Source: Photobacterium sp. SKA34 (lineage in GTDB: Bacteria; Pseudomonadota; Gammaproteobacteria; Enterobacterales; Vibrionaceae). From it: DNA of 64,000 nt. The stretch lies in the NCBI RefSeq assembly GCF_000153325.1, contig NZ_CH724143.1, positions 244,784-308,783 of the forward strand. The letters are read 5' to 3'. The notes under the pieces are model-generated. The model saw only the letters and a program-made list of their open reading frames with translations. It did not search any database and was not told where the DNA came from. Positions within the stretch are counted from its first letter, which is position 1, and each line of letters begins with the position of its first letter. Positions 41,790 through 51,019 of this stretch are shown one piece after another. The translations under genes and the position numbers were made by a program.

Positions 41790-42107
41790 ATGACAACAAC
41801 TTCTGACAGCCCTGACTTCACCGAGTGGCAGAATGTACTTGATTTGATCCGCCATGCTTCTGCAGAGGAGCGAGATGCGTTGTTACTCCAAGTATTATTA
41901 ACCCATGATGAGCGAGAAGCATTAATTGCACGTGTGAATATCGTCCATGAATTACTGAATGGTGAACGAAGTCAGCGTAAGATCAGTGAATTATTAGGGG
42001 TCGGTGTCGCTACAATCACCCGAGGTTCTAATGAGTTAAAACATCAGGATGATGAAACAAAAGTATGGTTAGCGAATTTTCTTGCGCAGAATAAACCAGA
42101 GCAATAA
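41790..42107 (+). CDS. trpR: Trp operon repressor TrpR
   Basis: Tryptophan-binding repressor of 105 residues from ATG 41790, after GAGGTAACT; the upstream in-frame extension is rejected as foreign to the family. The helix-turn-helix reads SQRKISELLGVGVATITRGS. The LLTHDEREALIARV stretch is the conserved dimer core. No clear trp operator was seen in its own upstream region, so autoregulation is not shown. Confidence 0.95.
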   Translation: MTTTSDSPDFTEWQNVLDLIRHASAEERDALLLQVLLTHDEREALIARVNIVHELLNGERSQRKISELLGVGVATITRGSNELKHQDDETKVWLANFLAQNKPEQ

Positions 42108-42116
42108 TTATGTTGA

Positions 42117-42155
42117 AAATAGGATATTGTTAACTCAACAATATCCTATTTTTTG
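42117..42155. terminator. bidirectional terminator trpR/yjjX
   Basis: AAAATAGGATATTGTT-AACTC-AACAATATCCTATTTT, a 16-bp perfect stem with flanking A and T runs between convergent genes. Confidence 0.9.
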
Positions 42156-42671
42156 TTAGAACAATTGCGGATTAAGGAAAGGGATCAAAGCCAAGATTAA
42201 CGCTTGCTGATAAACCGAGCTTCGCGTTAATAAATGATTTGTGAGCATCGCAATTGCTCCACCTTGTTGTTTCACATTTTGTTGGTTAAACATTTCATCC
42301 ATAATGTCACCTAACTCCATTCCTTGTTGTATTTTCTCAAGTGCTGATGGCGGTAACGGTAATGATGCTGAGCGTGATTCACTATATTGCCCATTATGCT
42401 CAATCACCATCCATGCAAACGTAAACTTATCGTCAATCCCCGCTTCTAATCCCACAATATAGTCAGCCTTAGGACATTGTTCACGACAGTGTTTTACCCT
42501 ATTTCGTGCGCCCAATAAGGTTTCTTCATTGGTTAGGGGCTGATCTCGCACACCACTTTGAGCAGCAATACCTTCAACATTAAAAGAAAGCATAGGAAAA
42601 GCGAGAGAAAAAGCATCGCGTACAGCAGCAATTTTTGCAGGGTTAGTTGAAGCGACCATAACTGTTTGCAT
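42156..42671 (-). CDS. yjjX: inosine/xanthosine triphosphatase YjjX
   Basis: House-cleaning phosphatase hydrolysing ITP and XTP. 171 residues as in E. coli; start MQTVMVASTNPAKIAAVRDAF and the core motifs GARNRV, GLEAGI and the C-terminal KQQGGAIAMLTN are visible. Its stop lies directly at the shared terminator. Confidence 0.93.
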   Translation of the reverse strand: MQTVMVASTNPAKIAAVRDAFSLAFPMLSFNVEGIAAQSGVRDQPLTNEETLLGARNRVKHCREQCPKADYIVGLEAGIDDKFTFAWMVIEHNGQYSESRSASLPLPPSALEKIQQGMELGDIMDEMFNQQNVKQQGGAIAMLTNHLLTRSSVYQQALILALIPFLNPQLF

Positions 42672-42763
42672 GAGTGAATACCTAAATCAAATCGAATGCG
42701 TCTCAGTGTACTGGAAAGATATTGAGTCGGTAAACTATTGAAATGATATTGGGAAAAGGAAAA

Positions 42764-42797
42764 TAAAAAAGCCTGCGATTTCTTGCAGGCTTTCGTT
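42764..42797 (-). terminator. terminator of the XRE regulator gene
   Basis: On the minus strand AAAGCCTGC-AAGAAATC-GCAGGCTTT followed by TTTATTTTCC. Confidence 0.8.
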
Positions 42798-42817
42798 ACT
42801 TTGATTACCTCTGATAA

Positions 42818-43459
42818 TTACAGGCGATCGTAAGCCCAATCAGATTGGATGATGTAACCGTGAATTTGAAACTCATCGTTGTTAACGAACAAGTTAGGAA
42901 AATCAGGTTGTGATGTCGAGAATACAACACCATCAGCGAGTTGCGTCATATGGTAAAAGTCAGGCTCACTCCCACGAACAGAGGCAAAAACAGGTTGCTT
43001 AGGACGGTAATCAGCATTTTTTGTCGCTAGTGCATAGCTACCAACAGGCGCACATTGTGAAATATTTTCGTTATCGATTAATAGGCCTAAACACTCTTCA
43101 CGCTCTAGATGCTGGGGGATCGCACGCTTGCTGATCACCTCGACAGAGCTACCGTCGTTATATGCTGAAAAGTCTTTACGGTGAATAACAGGGATGTAAG
43201 TGCATGTTGCGGCACTATCTAACTCAGTACTGATTGTTGTTGTTGCTTGAGTACCAGTATCGACCTGACCTGTTAAAATATAACCAATAGAGGTATTTAA
43301 TGTATCTGCAATTTTATCTAGTTCACGAACTTCAATGCCGTACTTACCGGATAGTTTACGGCTCATCGTGCCTTGTTGAAGATCTAGAGCTTCGCCAAGT
43401 TGCTTCTGGCTGATACCTTGTACCTTAGCCAAACGCTTAATTCTCTCTAAATATTCCAT
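42818..43459 (-). CDS. XRE-family regulator with S24/LexA-like C-terminal domain
   Basis: Predicted DNA-binding regulator of 213 residues. The N-terminal helix-turn-helix is ISQKQLGEALDLQQGTMSRK (about 18-37). The C-terminal half (about 95-213) has the layout of S24 or phage-repressor domains, but no Ala-Gly cleavage site is visible, so self-cleavage is doubtful. The ATG at 43459 is preceded by AGGAAGC; an ATG 12 codons upstream is less likely. It faces the lipoprotein gene across a long AT-rich gap and might control it; that is only inference. Confidence 0.8.
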   Translation of the reverse strand: MEYLERIKRLAKVQGISQKQLGEALDLQQGTMSRKLSGKYGIEVRELDKIADTLNTSIGYILTGQVDTGTQATTTISTELDSAATCTYIPVIHRKDFSAYNDGSSVEVISKRAIPQHLEREECLGLLIDNENISQCAPVGSYALATKNADYRPKQPVFASVRGSEPDFYHMTQLADGVVFSTSQPDFPNLFVNNDEFQIHGYIIQSDWAYDRL

Positions 43460-44109
43460 AACATTAGCTTCCTGCTTTAAAAAAGGAGAATGCAAAGGGC
43501 ATTCTTAAAAGTCATAACTGAGTTTACTGATAATTGTAATAAAGGAATCACTCAAGGAACAAAAGTGCGATTTATCTAGTTAAAGAAATATACCCTGAAG
43601 GAAATATGGGTAAAAAAAGGGACAAAATACGCGATTAAAAAAAAGTGGCTATAAAAGAATATCGCTAATACTGTATGAAATGTCACTTTAATAGCGTTAA
43701 TGATTATAAGGCATTGATTAAAATAATTATATTAATGAGTTTGGTTGGTTTTCATGATGTCTTATTCAGGATTGATATGTGTTTCGATGCATATTTTATT
43801 TGAAATGGAAATTAATAACCGCATTGCTTAGTGTTTATAGGTATTTAATCGGTATTGTGTTTATTAATAGATATTTAATATTAACAATTTTATTGATTCC
43901 TTATTGGAATAACTATGGGTGAGATTGTCATCATAGAAGGAATTTTAAATACAAGAAAGACTGCTATGATAATTTCAATAAAATCAATATTTAAGCTGTA
44001 GATGAGAGGTTGAGCTAAGGAATCATCGAATACACTATCACTTCGTTATGCGCATAGATGCGTATTGTGTATGCTCTTGGTTAAATTGTATTGATTAAGG
44101 GAATAGTTG
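43460..44109. other. long AT-rich gap between regulator and lipoprotein
   Basis: About 650 bp, clearly AT-richer than the core genes, without a convincing ORF or RNA gene. Visible are short TATTTAAT repeats near 43850-43880 and an ATACAC/GTGTAT pair (44030-44075) enclosing two copies of ATGCG. The composition continues into the next gene and suggests one acquired block. Confidence 0.5.
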
Positions 44110-46746
44110 GTGAGATATATAGTGGTTTCAATTATGCTTTTGGCTATGTTTGGTTGTAAGGAAGATAATGAAAAAAGTAATATTGAACCTTTATCTGATG
44201 TAGAGTCTTTTGCACGCTCTAATGAGCAAGACGTTGTTGACAGTAATGATGCCTTACCCCCAGAAAACCCTCCCGTTATAAATGATAATGTTTCTTCTCA
44301 GCCTGAAGGTTCAACGGTTGTTGATGAAGAGATGGAAGATAATGTTTTTCCTCAGCCTGAAGGTTCAACGGTTGTTGATGAAGAGATGGAAGATAATGTT
44401 TTTCCTCAGCCTGAAGGTTCAACGGTTGTTGATGAAGACATGGAAGATAATGTTTCTCCTCAGCCTGAAGGTTCAACGGTTGTTGATGAAGACATGGGAA
44501 ATAATGTTTCTCCTCAGCCTGAAGATTCAATAGCTGTTGATGAGAATATTGAAGGAGATGAGACGCTTCCGATACCGGATCAAAATGAAAAAAAACAAGA
44601 TATTAACTTACTTGTTTCAGTTGATGGTGTAAACGTTCCTCATTCAGATTTATTAGTATTTGATAAAGAAAACCGATTTATTATAAAAGATAATACTCAA
44701 TATATATTACATAAAATTTCCGGCTGTAACGGTTACCTTGATAATGGTCATTATATTATTAATGATATAAGTAGCTGTAACATTAATGCTGAATTTAAGA
44801 CGAAAAAATATCACGTAACGTCTAAAATTGAGGGCGATGGTGAGCTGTTACCATCAGATTTTCATATAGAAAAAGATAAAAAAACTAATGTAACTATATC
44901 CCCAAGTAAATTTAATAAGCTTATTTCTATAAAAGGATGTAATGGCGAATTAAAAGGTGAATTATATGCCATTGATAGCGTAAATAATGATTGTGAAATA
45001 GAAGCTTTATTTGAAAAGGAACCGTTGACATCGATAAAATATGAAAATGTAAAATATACTGAGACAAATCTTCTTGTATCACCAAAAAAAACACCGATAA
45101 TTGACGCTGTTATCAGTAATATTGAAAGCAATCAACCGAGCAATAAATTTAACTTTACAGATATATATTTCAATTATATTGATGGTTACTGGCACATAGA
45201 TAATAAAACATCATTACCTTTAAAAATGCTTTCTGTTAAGTTTGACGGTAATATAGTGCTAATACAATTATCACAACAATTACCACCATATAGCTCTGGA
45301 ATACTCGATTTTTATTCTGTATCTCCCGCTGATATAAAACTTGAAAGCCAAACTAAAATGTTTAACCCCCAGATGATAATGGGGCCTTATCAAGATTTAT
45401 GTTCTGAAAAAGAAGGCGATGGTACGGCATGTTATTCTTTACCTGATGAAGTAGAAAGAAAAATTATTGAGGTCTATTTAGCTAATATGCATTTATTAGC
45501 AAATACATTTAATTACACAAAAGAAAAAGATGATTTTTTTGAAAGACGATGCAGTCTGAATAACGAACAATGTGATAATTATAGTGATGATTTACTTCCT
45601 ATTTCACAACGAAATTTAATGCGATTTGGTGCAGAGGGTCACCGATTAACATTAAAAGTGATGAGAAATAAATACAAAGCAGAAGGCGTCGGAGGGGGAA
45701 GTACGCCAAACTTATCGTTATTTGAAACAACGACAGGTGGGTGGGCTTCGATTTACTACAAGTACACTAAACCTGATTATAGTAAGTACAGACATTTTAC
45801 TAATTCAGCTTACACGACTTGGTATCATGAAATCGCTCATGGCTTTGGTTATGGGCACTCGAGTGGCATGACGTACGGTTTTGCTGATTATTTTTCAGCA
45901 AGTCTCGTTTCAAATGATCTAACTGAAATTGAAAGAACGCAATTACCTTTAAATCCTATTCCTGAATTATTATTAGAAACTGAATTTATAGATGATAATA
46001 AAATTAACATCGAATTCTTATCTAATACAGGCGCCGAATTAAAAAATGTAAAACTTGATGTTTTAACGTCTTGTCCATGGAACTATTCACTTTCATATTA
46101 TGACACTTATGAAAATGACTCTGCTGTTATCCATTATGATGATGCCCCTAAGTGTCCTTTGTTTTTAAGAGCGATATCGAGTGATTTAAAATTCATTGCC
46201 ACTAAGAAAATAAGTAAGTTTGAACTAACAACATCGAAGCAATATAAGATAAAAAATAAAACGTTTACTATTCTTAGTGATAGGCTTTTAGATAGAGATG
46301 CAAATGGATGGGGAATTAGAAGCCTTTGCCCTTTAAATAACCATTTAGCAACGAAAGATGAGTATAGTGAATTATGGCAATACTTATATGATGCTGATAA
46401 GTTAGCGTCTTTATCAAAAAAACTATATTTGGCATCAGATGGTCCCAGAAGTTATGTTATTTGGCAACTTAACCTTACTGTGGATGAAATGATATCTAAA
46501 CATTATGGAATGACGAAATTTTTAAACTACCAAGGTCTGGCTTGTGTGACGGATGAACCATTAAAATCTAATGATGAATATCAGGAACTTAATCTTGATA
46601 AAGAGTTTAATGATCCAAAGTATTGGCATACAACTGAATTAAATGATGTACTTTTTGGTAAAGTTAAAAAAGAAAACTTCTGGCATGTAAGTAAAATAGA
46701 AAAAGTATTGTTTAATAAATACTATTTCCTTAAGTTAAATAATTAA
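44110..46746 (+). CDS. large repeat-bearing lipoprotein with metzincin-type zinc motif
   Basis: Unrecognised protein of about 878 residues. N-terminal signal peptide with a lipobox-like MFGC (Cys 16 from the GTG start); then five acidic 18-residue tandem repeats (about 59-148); then two related segments each with SGCNG- or KGCNG-like loops and a later Cys (about 165-300), reminiscent of bacterial extracellular beta-repeats; then a domain holding HEIAHGFGYGH (about 573-583), an exact HExxHxxGxxH zinc signature, followed by SSGMTYG which may be a Met-turn. The C-terminal 200 residues are unassigned. Start is GTG 44110 after AAGGGAA; TTG 44107 is possible. AT-rich, likely horizontally acquired. 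M66-like proteases are the nearest guess. Confidence 0.75.
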   Translation: MRYIVVSIMLLAMFGCKEDNEKSNIEPLSDVESFARSNEQDVVDSNDALPPENPPVINDNVSSQPEGSTVVDEEMEDNVFPQPEGSTVVDEEMEDNVFPQPEGSTVVDEDMEDNVSPQPEGSTVVDEDMGNNVSPQPEDSIAVDENIEGDETLPIPDQNEKKQDINLLVSVDGVNVPHSDLLVFDKENRFIIKDNTQYILHKISGCNGYLDNGHYIINDISSCNINAEFKTKKYHVTSKIEGDGELLPSDFHIEKDKKTNVTISPSKFNKLISIKGCNGELKGELYAIDSVNNDCEIEALFEKEPLTSIKYENVKYTETNLLVSPKKTPIIDAVISNIESNQPSNKFNFTDIYFNYIDGYWHIDNKTSLPLKMLSVKFDGNIVLIQLSQQLPPYSSGILDFYSVSPADIKLESQTKMFNPQMIMGPYQDLCSEKEGDGTACYSLPDEVERKIIEVYLANMHLLANTFNYTKEKDDFFERRCSLNNEQCDNYSDDLLPISQRNLMRFGAEGHRLTLKVMRNKYKAEGVGGGSTPNLSLFETTTGGWASIYYKYTKPDYSKYRHFTNSAYTTWYHEIAHGFGYGHSSGMTYGFADYFSASLVSNDLTEIERTQLPLNPIPELLLETEFIDDNKINIEFLSNTGAELKNVKLDVLTSCPWNYSLSYYDTYENDSAVIHYDDAPKCPLFLRAISSDLKFIATKKISKFELTTSKQYKIKNKTFTILSDRLLDRDANGWGIRSLCPLNNHLATKDEYSELWQYLYDADKLASLSKKLYLASDGPRSYVIWQLNLTVDEMISKHYGMTKFLNYQGLACVTDEPLKSNDEYQELNLDKEFNDPKYWHTTELNDVLFGKVKKENFWHVSKIEKVLFNKYYFLKLNN
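44284..44553 (+). repeat. five in-frame 54-bp tandem repeats
   Basis: Units at 44284, 44338, 44392, 44446 and 44500; the first four nearly identical, the fifth degenerate. Each encodes 18 residues of the form DNV-x-PQPEGSTVVDE-x-ME. Because the unit is a multiple of three, copy-number change would keep the frame. Confidence 0.95.
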
Positions 46747-46771
46747 TTTTTATTGTTATAATAAAAAGACC

Positions 46772-46785
46772 GACTCTTTTGAGTC
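46772..46785 (+). repeat. left target-site duplication of the IS
   Basis: GACTCTTTTGAGTC, repeated directly at 48211-48224. The sequence is itself palindromic, so the exact duplication length (10-14 bp) is ambiguous. Confidence 0.85.
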
Positions 46786-48210
46786 TAATGCCGATCGTTT
46801 AAGGTACTTGAACGATCCTAAGATCGCGTGATAATCCCTACCAACTTTTGTTGGTAGGGATTTTTATATGTTATTTGATGAGTTAAACCAAGCGCATGAA
46901 ACGATAGAAAATAGTAGTAACTATGAGTCTGTTGTCAATGCTATTGAGATGGAATGGATTGAACAGGCTCTTCATAATACTAACAAAGCAAGTATTCGGC
47001 GTCGCCGATTACCAGCTCAACAAGCCGTATGGCTCGTCATTTGGATGGGTTTGCAACGCAACAAATCTATCAAGGAAGTATGCAGCTCTCTAGACTTAGC
47101 TCTTCAACCTCAACCAGAGAATAGTTGGTCTAGAGTTGCGCCTAGTGTTCTCACGGACAGTCGACGTCGATTGGATGAGGCTCCCTTAGCCGCACTTTTT
47201 AAGACAGCTATTTCGGCATGGAAAGCCGATGCACTTCAGCTAAACAGCGTCCTAAAACTCAATGTTCTTGCTGTCGACGGTACGACTTTTCGATGTCCTG
47301 ACTCAGAAGAAAATGCTGAATCATTTGGCTTCATTTCTAAGAGCTACAAACCTTACCCTCAGCTTCGATTAGTTGGACTGATGGCTGCTGAAACTCGCAT
47401 GATGCTGGGCGCATCGTTTGATGCGTGCAATGTTGGTGAAGCGACATTAGCGCATCGCCTGCTAACAGATGTTCCCTGTAATTCACTAACCTTATTCGAC
47501 CGTTGCTATTTCTCTGCAGATTTACTAATTAACTGGCAAAAAGCGGCAACTAACAGTCACTGGTTAACACCAATAAAGCGTAAGCTTCGTTATGAAGTTC
47601 TTGAGGAATACGCTCACAACGACATGCTCATCGAGATGCCAATATCGCCGCAGGCGAGAAAGAAGAACTCTGAGCTGCCTGACACCTGGCAAGCAAGGCT
47701 TATACTGTACAAAGATCCTGCGGGTGAAATTGAAGGTTTTATTACCTCTTTGGTAGACCCAAATCAATACCCACTCGAAGAGCTACTGCGTATCTACTGG
47801 CAGCGTTGGGAGATAGAAGAAGGCTTTGGTGAGATAAAACAAACTCAGTTGCAAAGCGAAGTTACCCTGAGGAGTCGGTTCCCATCTGGAGTAAAACAAG
47901 AACTCTGGGGGGTGTTGCTAGCATATAACTTAGTGCGACTAGAAATGGTACAGATAGCCGCAGATGCAGATGTGAAGCCGACTCGAGTGAGTTTTACGGC
48001 AGCAATTAACCTCATTGACAACCAGCTTAGGTGGTTAGCATTAAGTCCAGATGGAACACTCCCAGCGAAGCTCAAGCAAATGCGTGAGGCCGTGAGCCAC
48101 TTTATTCTTCCAGATAAAAGAAAGGACCGAACGTTTCCACGTTCAGTCCTGTTTGTGCCATCCAAGTATCCGTTTAGGTATAAACGATGATGCTTATCCG
48201 AACGGCATTA
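46786..48210 (+). mobile_element. complete IS4-family insertion sequence, 1425 bp
   Basis: Bounded by imperfect inverted repeats starting TAATGCCGATCGTTTAAG (left) and TAATGCCGTTCGGATAAG (right, complement), close to the ends of IS4 itself, whose length is almost the same. One intact transposase gene and a 14-bp direct repeat outside the ends indicate a recent, complete insertion. Confidence 0.93.
46868..48190 (+). CDS. IS4-family transposase
   Basis: DDE transposase of 440 residues. Acidic motifs are visible in AVDGTTFR (about 137-144), LFDRCYFS (about 214-221) and the IS4 YREK signature YWQRWEIEEGFGEIK (about 307-321: Tyr, 2 residues, Arg, 3, Glu, 6, Lys). It has an N-terminal IS4-type domain with RRRRLPAQQAVWLVIWMGL. 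No frameshift or stop, so probably functional. It nearly fills the element. Confidence 0.95.
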   Translation: MLFDELNQAHETIENSSNYESVVNAIEMEWIEQALHNTNKASIRRRRLPAQQAVWLVIWMGLQRNKSIKEVCSSLDLALQPQPENSWSRVAPSVLTDSRRRLDEAPLAALFKTAISAWKADALQLNSVLKLNVLAVDGTTFRCPDSEENAESFGFISKSYKPYPQLRLVGLMAAETRMMLGASFDACNVGEATLAHRLLTDVPCNSLTLFDRCYFSADLLINWQKAATNSHWLTPIKRKLRYEVLEEYAHNDMLIEMPISPQARKKNSELPDTWQARLILYKDPAGEIEGFITSLVDPNQYPLEELLRIYWQRWEIEEGFGEIKQTQLQSEVTLRSRFPSGVKQELWGVLLAYNLVRLEMVQIAADADVKPTRVSFTAAINLIDNQLRWLALSPDGTLPAKLKQMREAVSHFILPDKRKDRTFPRSVLFVPSKYPFRYKR

Positions 48211-48224
48211 GACTCTTTTGAGTC
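48211..48224 (+). repeat. right target-site duplication of the IS
   Basis: GACTCTTTTGAGTC, second copy. Together with the outer flanks it reconstructs one terminator hairpin that the IS has split. Confidence 0.85.
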
Positions 48225-48247
48225 GGCCTTTAAAATTAATAGTTATG

Positions 48248-49828
48248 CTATTTATTATTTGGTACAGGGGTGCGAATTAAGTAATCAAATGCCCCTAAAC
48301 TTGCTTTAGCACCTTCACCCATTGCAATAATGATTTGCTTGTAAGGAACCGTTGTTACATCACCTGCTGCAAAAATACCGTTAACGTTGGTATTACCGTG
48401 AGCACCAATTTCAATCTCACCACGTGGTGTTAATGCAACTACTGACTCTTTTAGCCATTCAGTATTTGGTACTAAACCAATCTGAACAAAAATACCTGCA
48501 AGTTCGATGTGTTTGATTTCATCCGTGTTACGATCTTTGTAACTGATACCTGTAACGCGAGTACCATCGCCAACCACTTCTGTCGTTTGTGCCATTTTTA
48601 TAATATCGATGTTAGGCATGCTTTCTGCTTTATTGATCAACACTTGGTCAGCACGTAAGGTGTCAGCAAATTCAAGAACAGTCACATGTTCAACAATACC
48701 GGCAAGATCAATCGCTGCTTCAATACCTGAGTTACCACCACCGATAACAGCAGTGCGCTTGCCTTTGAATAATGGACCGTCACAGTGAGGACAGTAAGCC
48801 ACACCTTTATTACGGTACTCTTGCTCACCAGGAACGTTCATTTCACGCCAGCGAGCACCAGTACTGATAATCACGCTACGCGCCTTTAGCATAGCGCCGC
48901 TTTCTAGATAAACGTGCGTATAACCATCTTCAGTATCAGCCGCTTCAACAATGTTATTAACACGCTGCTCGCTCATAATATCAACGTTGTATTGTTTTAC
49001 GTGCTCTTCAAGGCTTGCCGCTAAACGGGGGCCTTGGGTTTCTTTAACAGAAATAAAGTTCTCGATAGACATGGTATCCATTACCTGACCACCGAAACGC
49101 TCAGCAACAACACCAGTACGAATACCTTTACGTGCAGCGTAGATTGCAGCAGATGCACCAGCAGGGCCACCACCGACAACTAATACATCAAATGGGGCTT
49201 TTTCGTTTAGGTTTGCCGCTACTTTCTTAGCAGCGCCTGTATCTAACTTATTTAAAATTTCAGTTAGCGACATACGACCTTGACCAAAGACTTCACCGTT
49301 CACATAAATAGTCGGTACAGCCATGATATTACGTTCAGTTACTTCATCTTGGAAAGCAGCGCCATCAATCATGCTTGCTTTAATGCGTGGGTTAATCGCT
49401 GCCATCATGTTGAATGCTTGCACAACATCAGGACAGTTCTGGCATGATAATGAAATAAAGGTTTCAACAACAATATCTTGATCTAAAGCCGCGATTTGGT
49501 CGATAACCGCTTGCTCTATTTTCATTGGGTGACCACCACTGTGTAGTAGCGCCAATACCAATGAAGTAAATTCGTGTCCCATTGGCAGACCTGCAAAGCT
49601 GATTGAGGTCTGTTTGGTTGGGTTAACCACTTGCATTACAGGCTTACGTTCACTGGCATTATTATCTTCAATAACACTAACTTTATCGTTTAGTTCTGCG
49701 ATTTCGTGAGCAAGCTCATGCAGTTTTTGTGCAGTGTCACTATCATCTAAACTTAATACCAGTTGGATATCTGTTTTTAAATTTTCTAAATACGCTTTTA
49801 ATTGCTGCTTCATGCTTTGTTCTAACAT
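48248..49828 (-). CDS. ahpF: alkyl hydroperoxide reductase subunit F
   Basis: NADH-dependent flavoprotein disulfide reductase that recharges AhpC. The 526 residues match E. coli: an N-terminal thioredoxin-fold pair with SLSCQNCPD (redox Cys near 130), FAD loop [10 protein letters not shown] (about 219-228), redox centre CPHCDG, NAD loop [10 protein letters not shown] and the end [14 protein letters not shown]. Two in-frame ATGs at 1 and 6; the first is used by analogy with E. coli. Downstream of ahpC on the same strand, probably one transcript with reduced distal expression. Confidence 0.96.
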   Translation of the reverse strand: MLEQSMKQQLKAYLENLKTDIQLVLSLDDSDTAQKLHELAHEIAELNDKVSVIEDNNASERKPVMQVVNPTKQTSISFAGLPMGHEFTSLVLALLHSGGHPMKIEQAVIDQIAALDQDIVVETFISLSCQNCPDVVQAFNMMAAINPRIKASMIDGAAFQDEVTERNIMAVPTIYVNGEVFGQGRMSLTEILNKLDTGAAKKVAANLNEKAPFDVLVVGGGPAGASAAIYAARKGIRTGVVAERFGGQVMDTMSIENFISVKETQGPRLAASLEEHVKQYNVDIMSEQRVNNIVEAADTEDGYTHVYLESGAMLKARSVIISTGARWREMNVPGEQEYRNKGVAYCPHCDGPLFKGKRTAVIGGGNSGIEAAIDLAGIVEHVTVLEFADTLRADQVLINKAESMPNIDIIKMAQTTEVVGDGTRVTGISYKDRNTDEIKHIELAGIFVQIGLVPNTEWLKESVVALTPRGEIEIGAHGNTNVNGIFAAGDVTTVPYKQIIIAMGEGAKASLGAFDYLIRTPVPNNK

Positions 49829-49945
49829 AATCTTGCCTTTTTAATTTATTTACGGCTTCACAGCAGATAAAGAATGCGGATCTACTGTTATACGACATAT
49901 CGCCTATATAAAAAGGCTTAAATATGTTTGAAGGTATTTGAATGA

Positions 49946-49984
49946 ATAAGGCACCAAACATGACGTTTATGCTTGATGCCTTAT
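49946..49984 (-). other. hairpin between ahpC and ahpF
   Basis: ATAAGGCA / TGCCTTAT stem with an inner AAAC/GTTT pairing in the 252-bp gap; no T run. It may stabilise the ahpC mRNA end or act as a weak attenuator. Confidence 0.4.
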
Positions 49985-50080
49985 TACTTTTAAATAAGGG
50001 AATTATTTAAAAGTAGGATAAGTAATAAGTGAGTCTATATAGGGAATAAAATCACTCATTATTATCAAAGGTAAATAAGA

Positions 50081-50638
50081 TTAGATCTTACCTACTAGGT
50101 CTAGAGAAGGAGTGAGTGTTGCTTCGCCTTCTTTCCATTTTGCAGGGCAAACTTCACCTGGGTGTGCTGCAACATATTGTGCTGCTTTCACTTTACGCAT
50201 TAGATCATCAGCTTCACGACCGATACCTTCAGCAGTGATTTCCATTGCTTGGATAACACCTTGTGGATCGATTAGGAAAGTAGCACGGTCTGCAAGACCT
50301 TGACCTTCACGCATAACATTGAAGTTATTAGTGATGTTACCTGTTTGGTCGCCTACCATGTAGTAGTTGATTTTACCGATAGTGTCAGAGCTGTCGTGCC
50401 ATGCTTTGTGAGTGAAGTGAGTATCTGTCGATACAGAGAATACTTCAACACCGCGCTCTTGAAGCTCAGCGTAATGGTCAGCTAGATCGCCAAGCTCAGT
50501 TGGACATACAAAAGTAAAGTCAGCTGGGTAGAAGAAGAATACCGCCCACTTACCTAAAACGTCTTGCTCAGTGATTTCTACGAATTTGCCTTCTTTGTAT
50601 GCTGTTGCGCTAAATGGCTTGATTTCTGTGTTGATCAT
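50081..50638 (-). CDS. ahpC: alkyl hydroperoxide reductase AhpC (2-Cys peroxiredoxin)
   Basis: Thiol peroxidase for organic peroxides and low H2O2. 185 residues; the peroxidatic Cys is in [12 protein letters not shown] (about 43-54), the resolving Cys in GEVCPAKW near the C-terminus. AAGGATT lies before the ATG. Codon use is strongly biased, fitting high expression. Preceded by an OxyR-type site and followed by ahpF. Confidence 0.97.
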   Translation of the reverse strand: MINTEIKPFSATAYKEGKFVEITEQDVLGKWAVFFFYPADFTFVCPTELGDLADHYAELQERGVEVFSVSTDTHFTHKAWHDSSDTIGKINYYMVGDQTGNITNNFNVMREGQGLADRATFLIDPQGVIQAMEITAEGIGREADDLMRKVKAAQYVAAHPGEVCPAKWKEGEATLTPSLDLVGKI

Positions 50639-50978
50639 GATGGAATCCTTTTAAATATTATTTTAAGTTTTTATGCTGTAGTGCAAATCAAATCTCTGGA
50701 TCCATTATTGTTAAAACAGCAAAATTTAGGAAATCGTTATAGTCGATACATTCAATAGCTAAAACCTATTAGGCTGAATGATTATTTTTAAACAGGTGTT
50801 TTGATCAAGATTAACGCAAGAAGATAAAAGGTAGATATCGTTTAGGGAGACGAGATTTGGTTTTATTGGTTGATAGTAGAATGGCTGGAGCAGTTAAGGA
50901 GGTTTAACACTCAGGCGTTCAAGTTTTCGATGATGTTGTGTTAAACAAGTAAGAAAAAGAAATGGCGAATTTAGATAC
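50639..50978. other. ahpC upstream region
   Basis: 340 bp between ahpC and the ssrA terminator, without a gene. Contains the OxyR-type site (listed separately); no further structure recognised. Confidence 0.5.
50733..50769 (-). promoter_or_regulatory. OxyR-type tandem site upstream of ahpC
   Basis: ATAGCTAAAACCTAT at 50755-50769 fits the OxyR element ATAGntnnnanCTAT exactly. Seven bases away, ATCGTTATAGTCGAT at 50733-50747 fits with three mismatches, so spacing and phase match the tetramer site. It lies about 95-131 bp before the ahpC start. Confidence 0.7.
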
Positions 50979-51011
50979 AAAAAAGGCCACTTCCTGAGAA
51001 GTGGCCTTTTC
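50979..51011 (-). terminator. terminator of ssrA
   Basis: AAAAGGCCACTTC-CTGA-GAAGTGGCCTTTT immediately past the tmRNA 3' end, T run on the minus strand. Confidence 0.9.
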
Positions 51012-51019
51012 CAAACGTT

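Noticed and set aside
44284..44553. CRISPR-like repeat array
   Set aside because: The 54-bp units abut with no spacers and keep a reading frame within the lipoprotein gene; they are protein-coding tandem repeats. Open frames on both strands there are repeat shadows.
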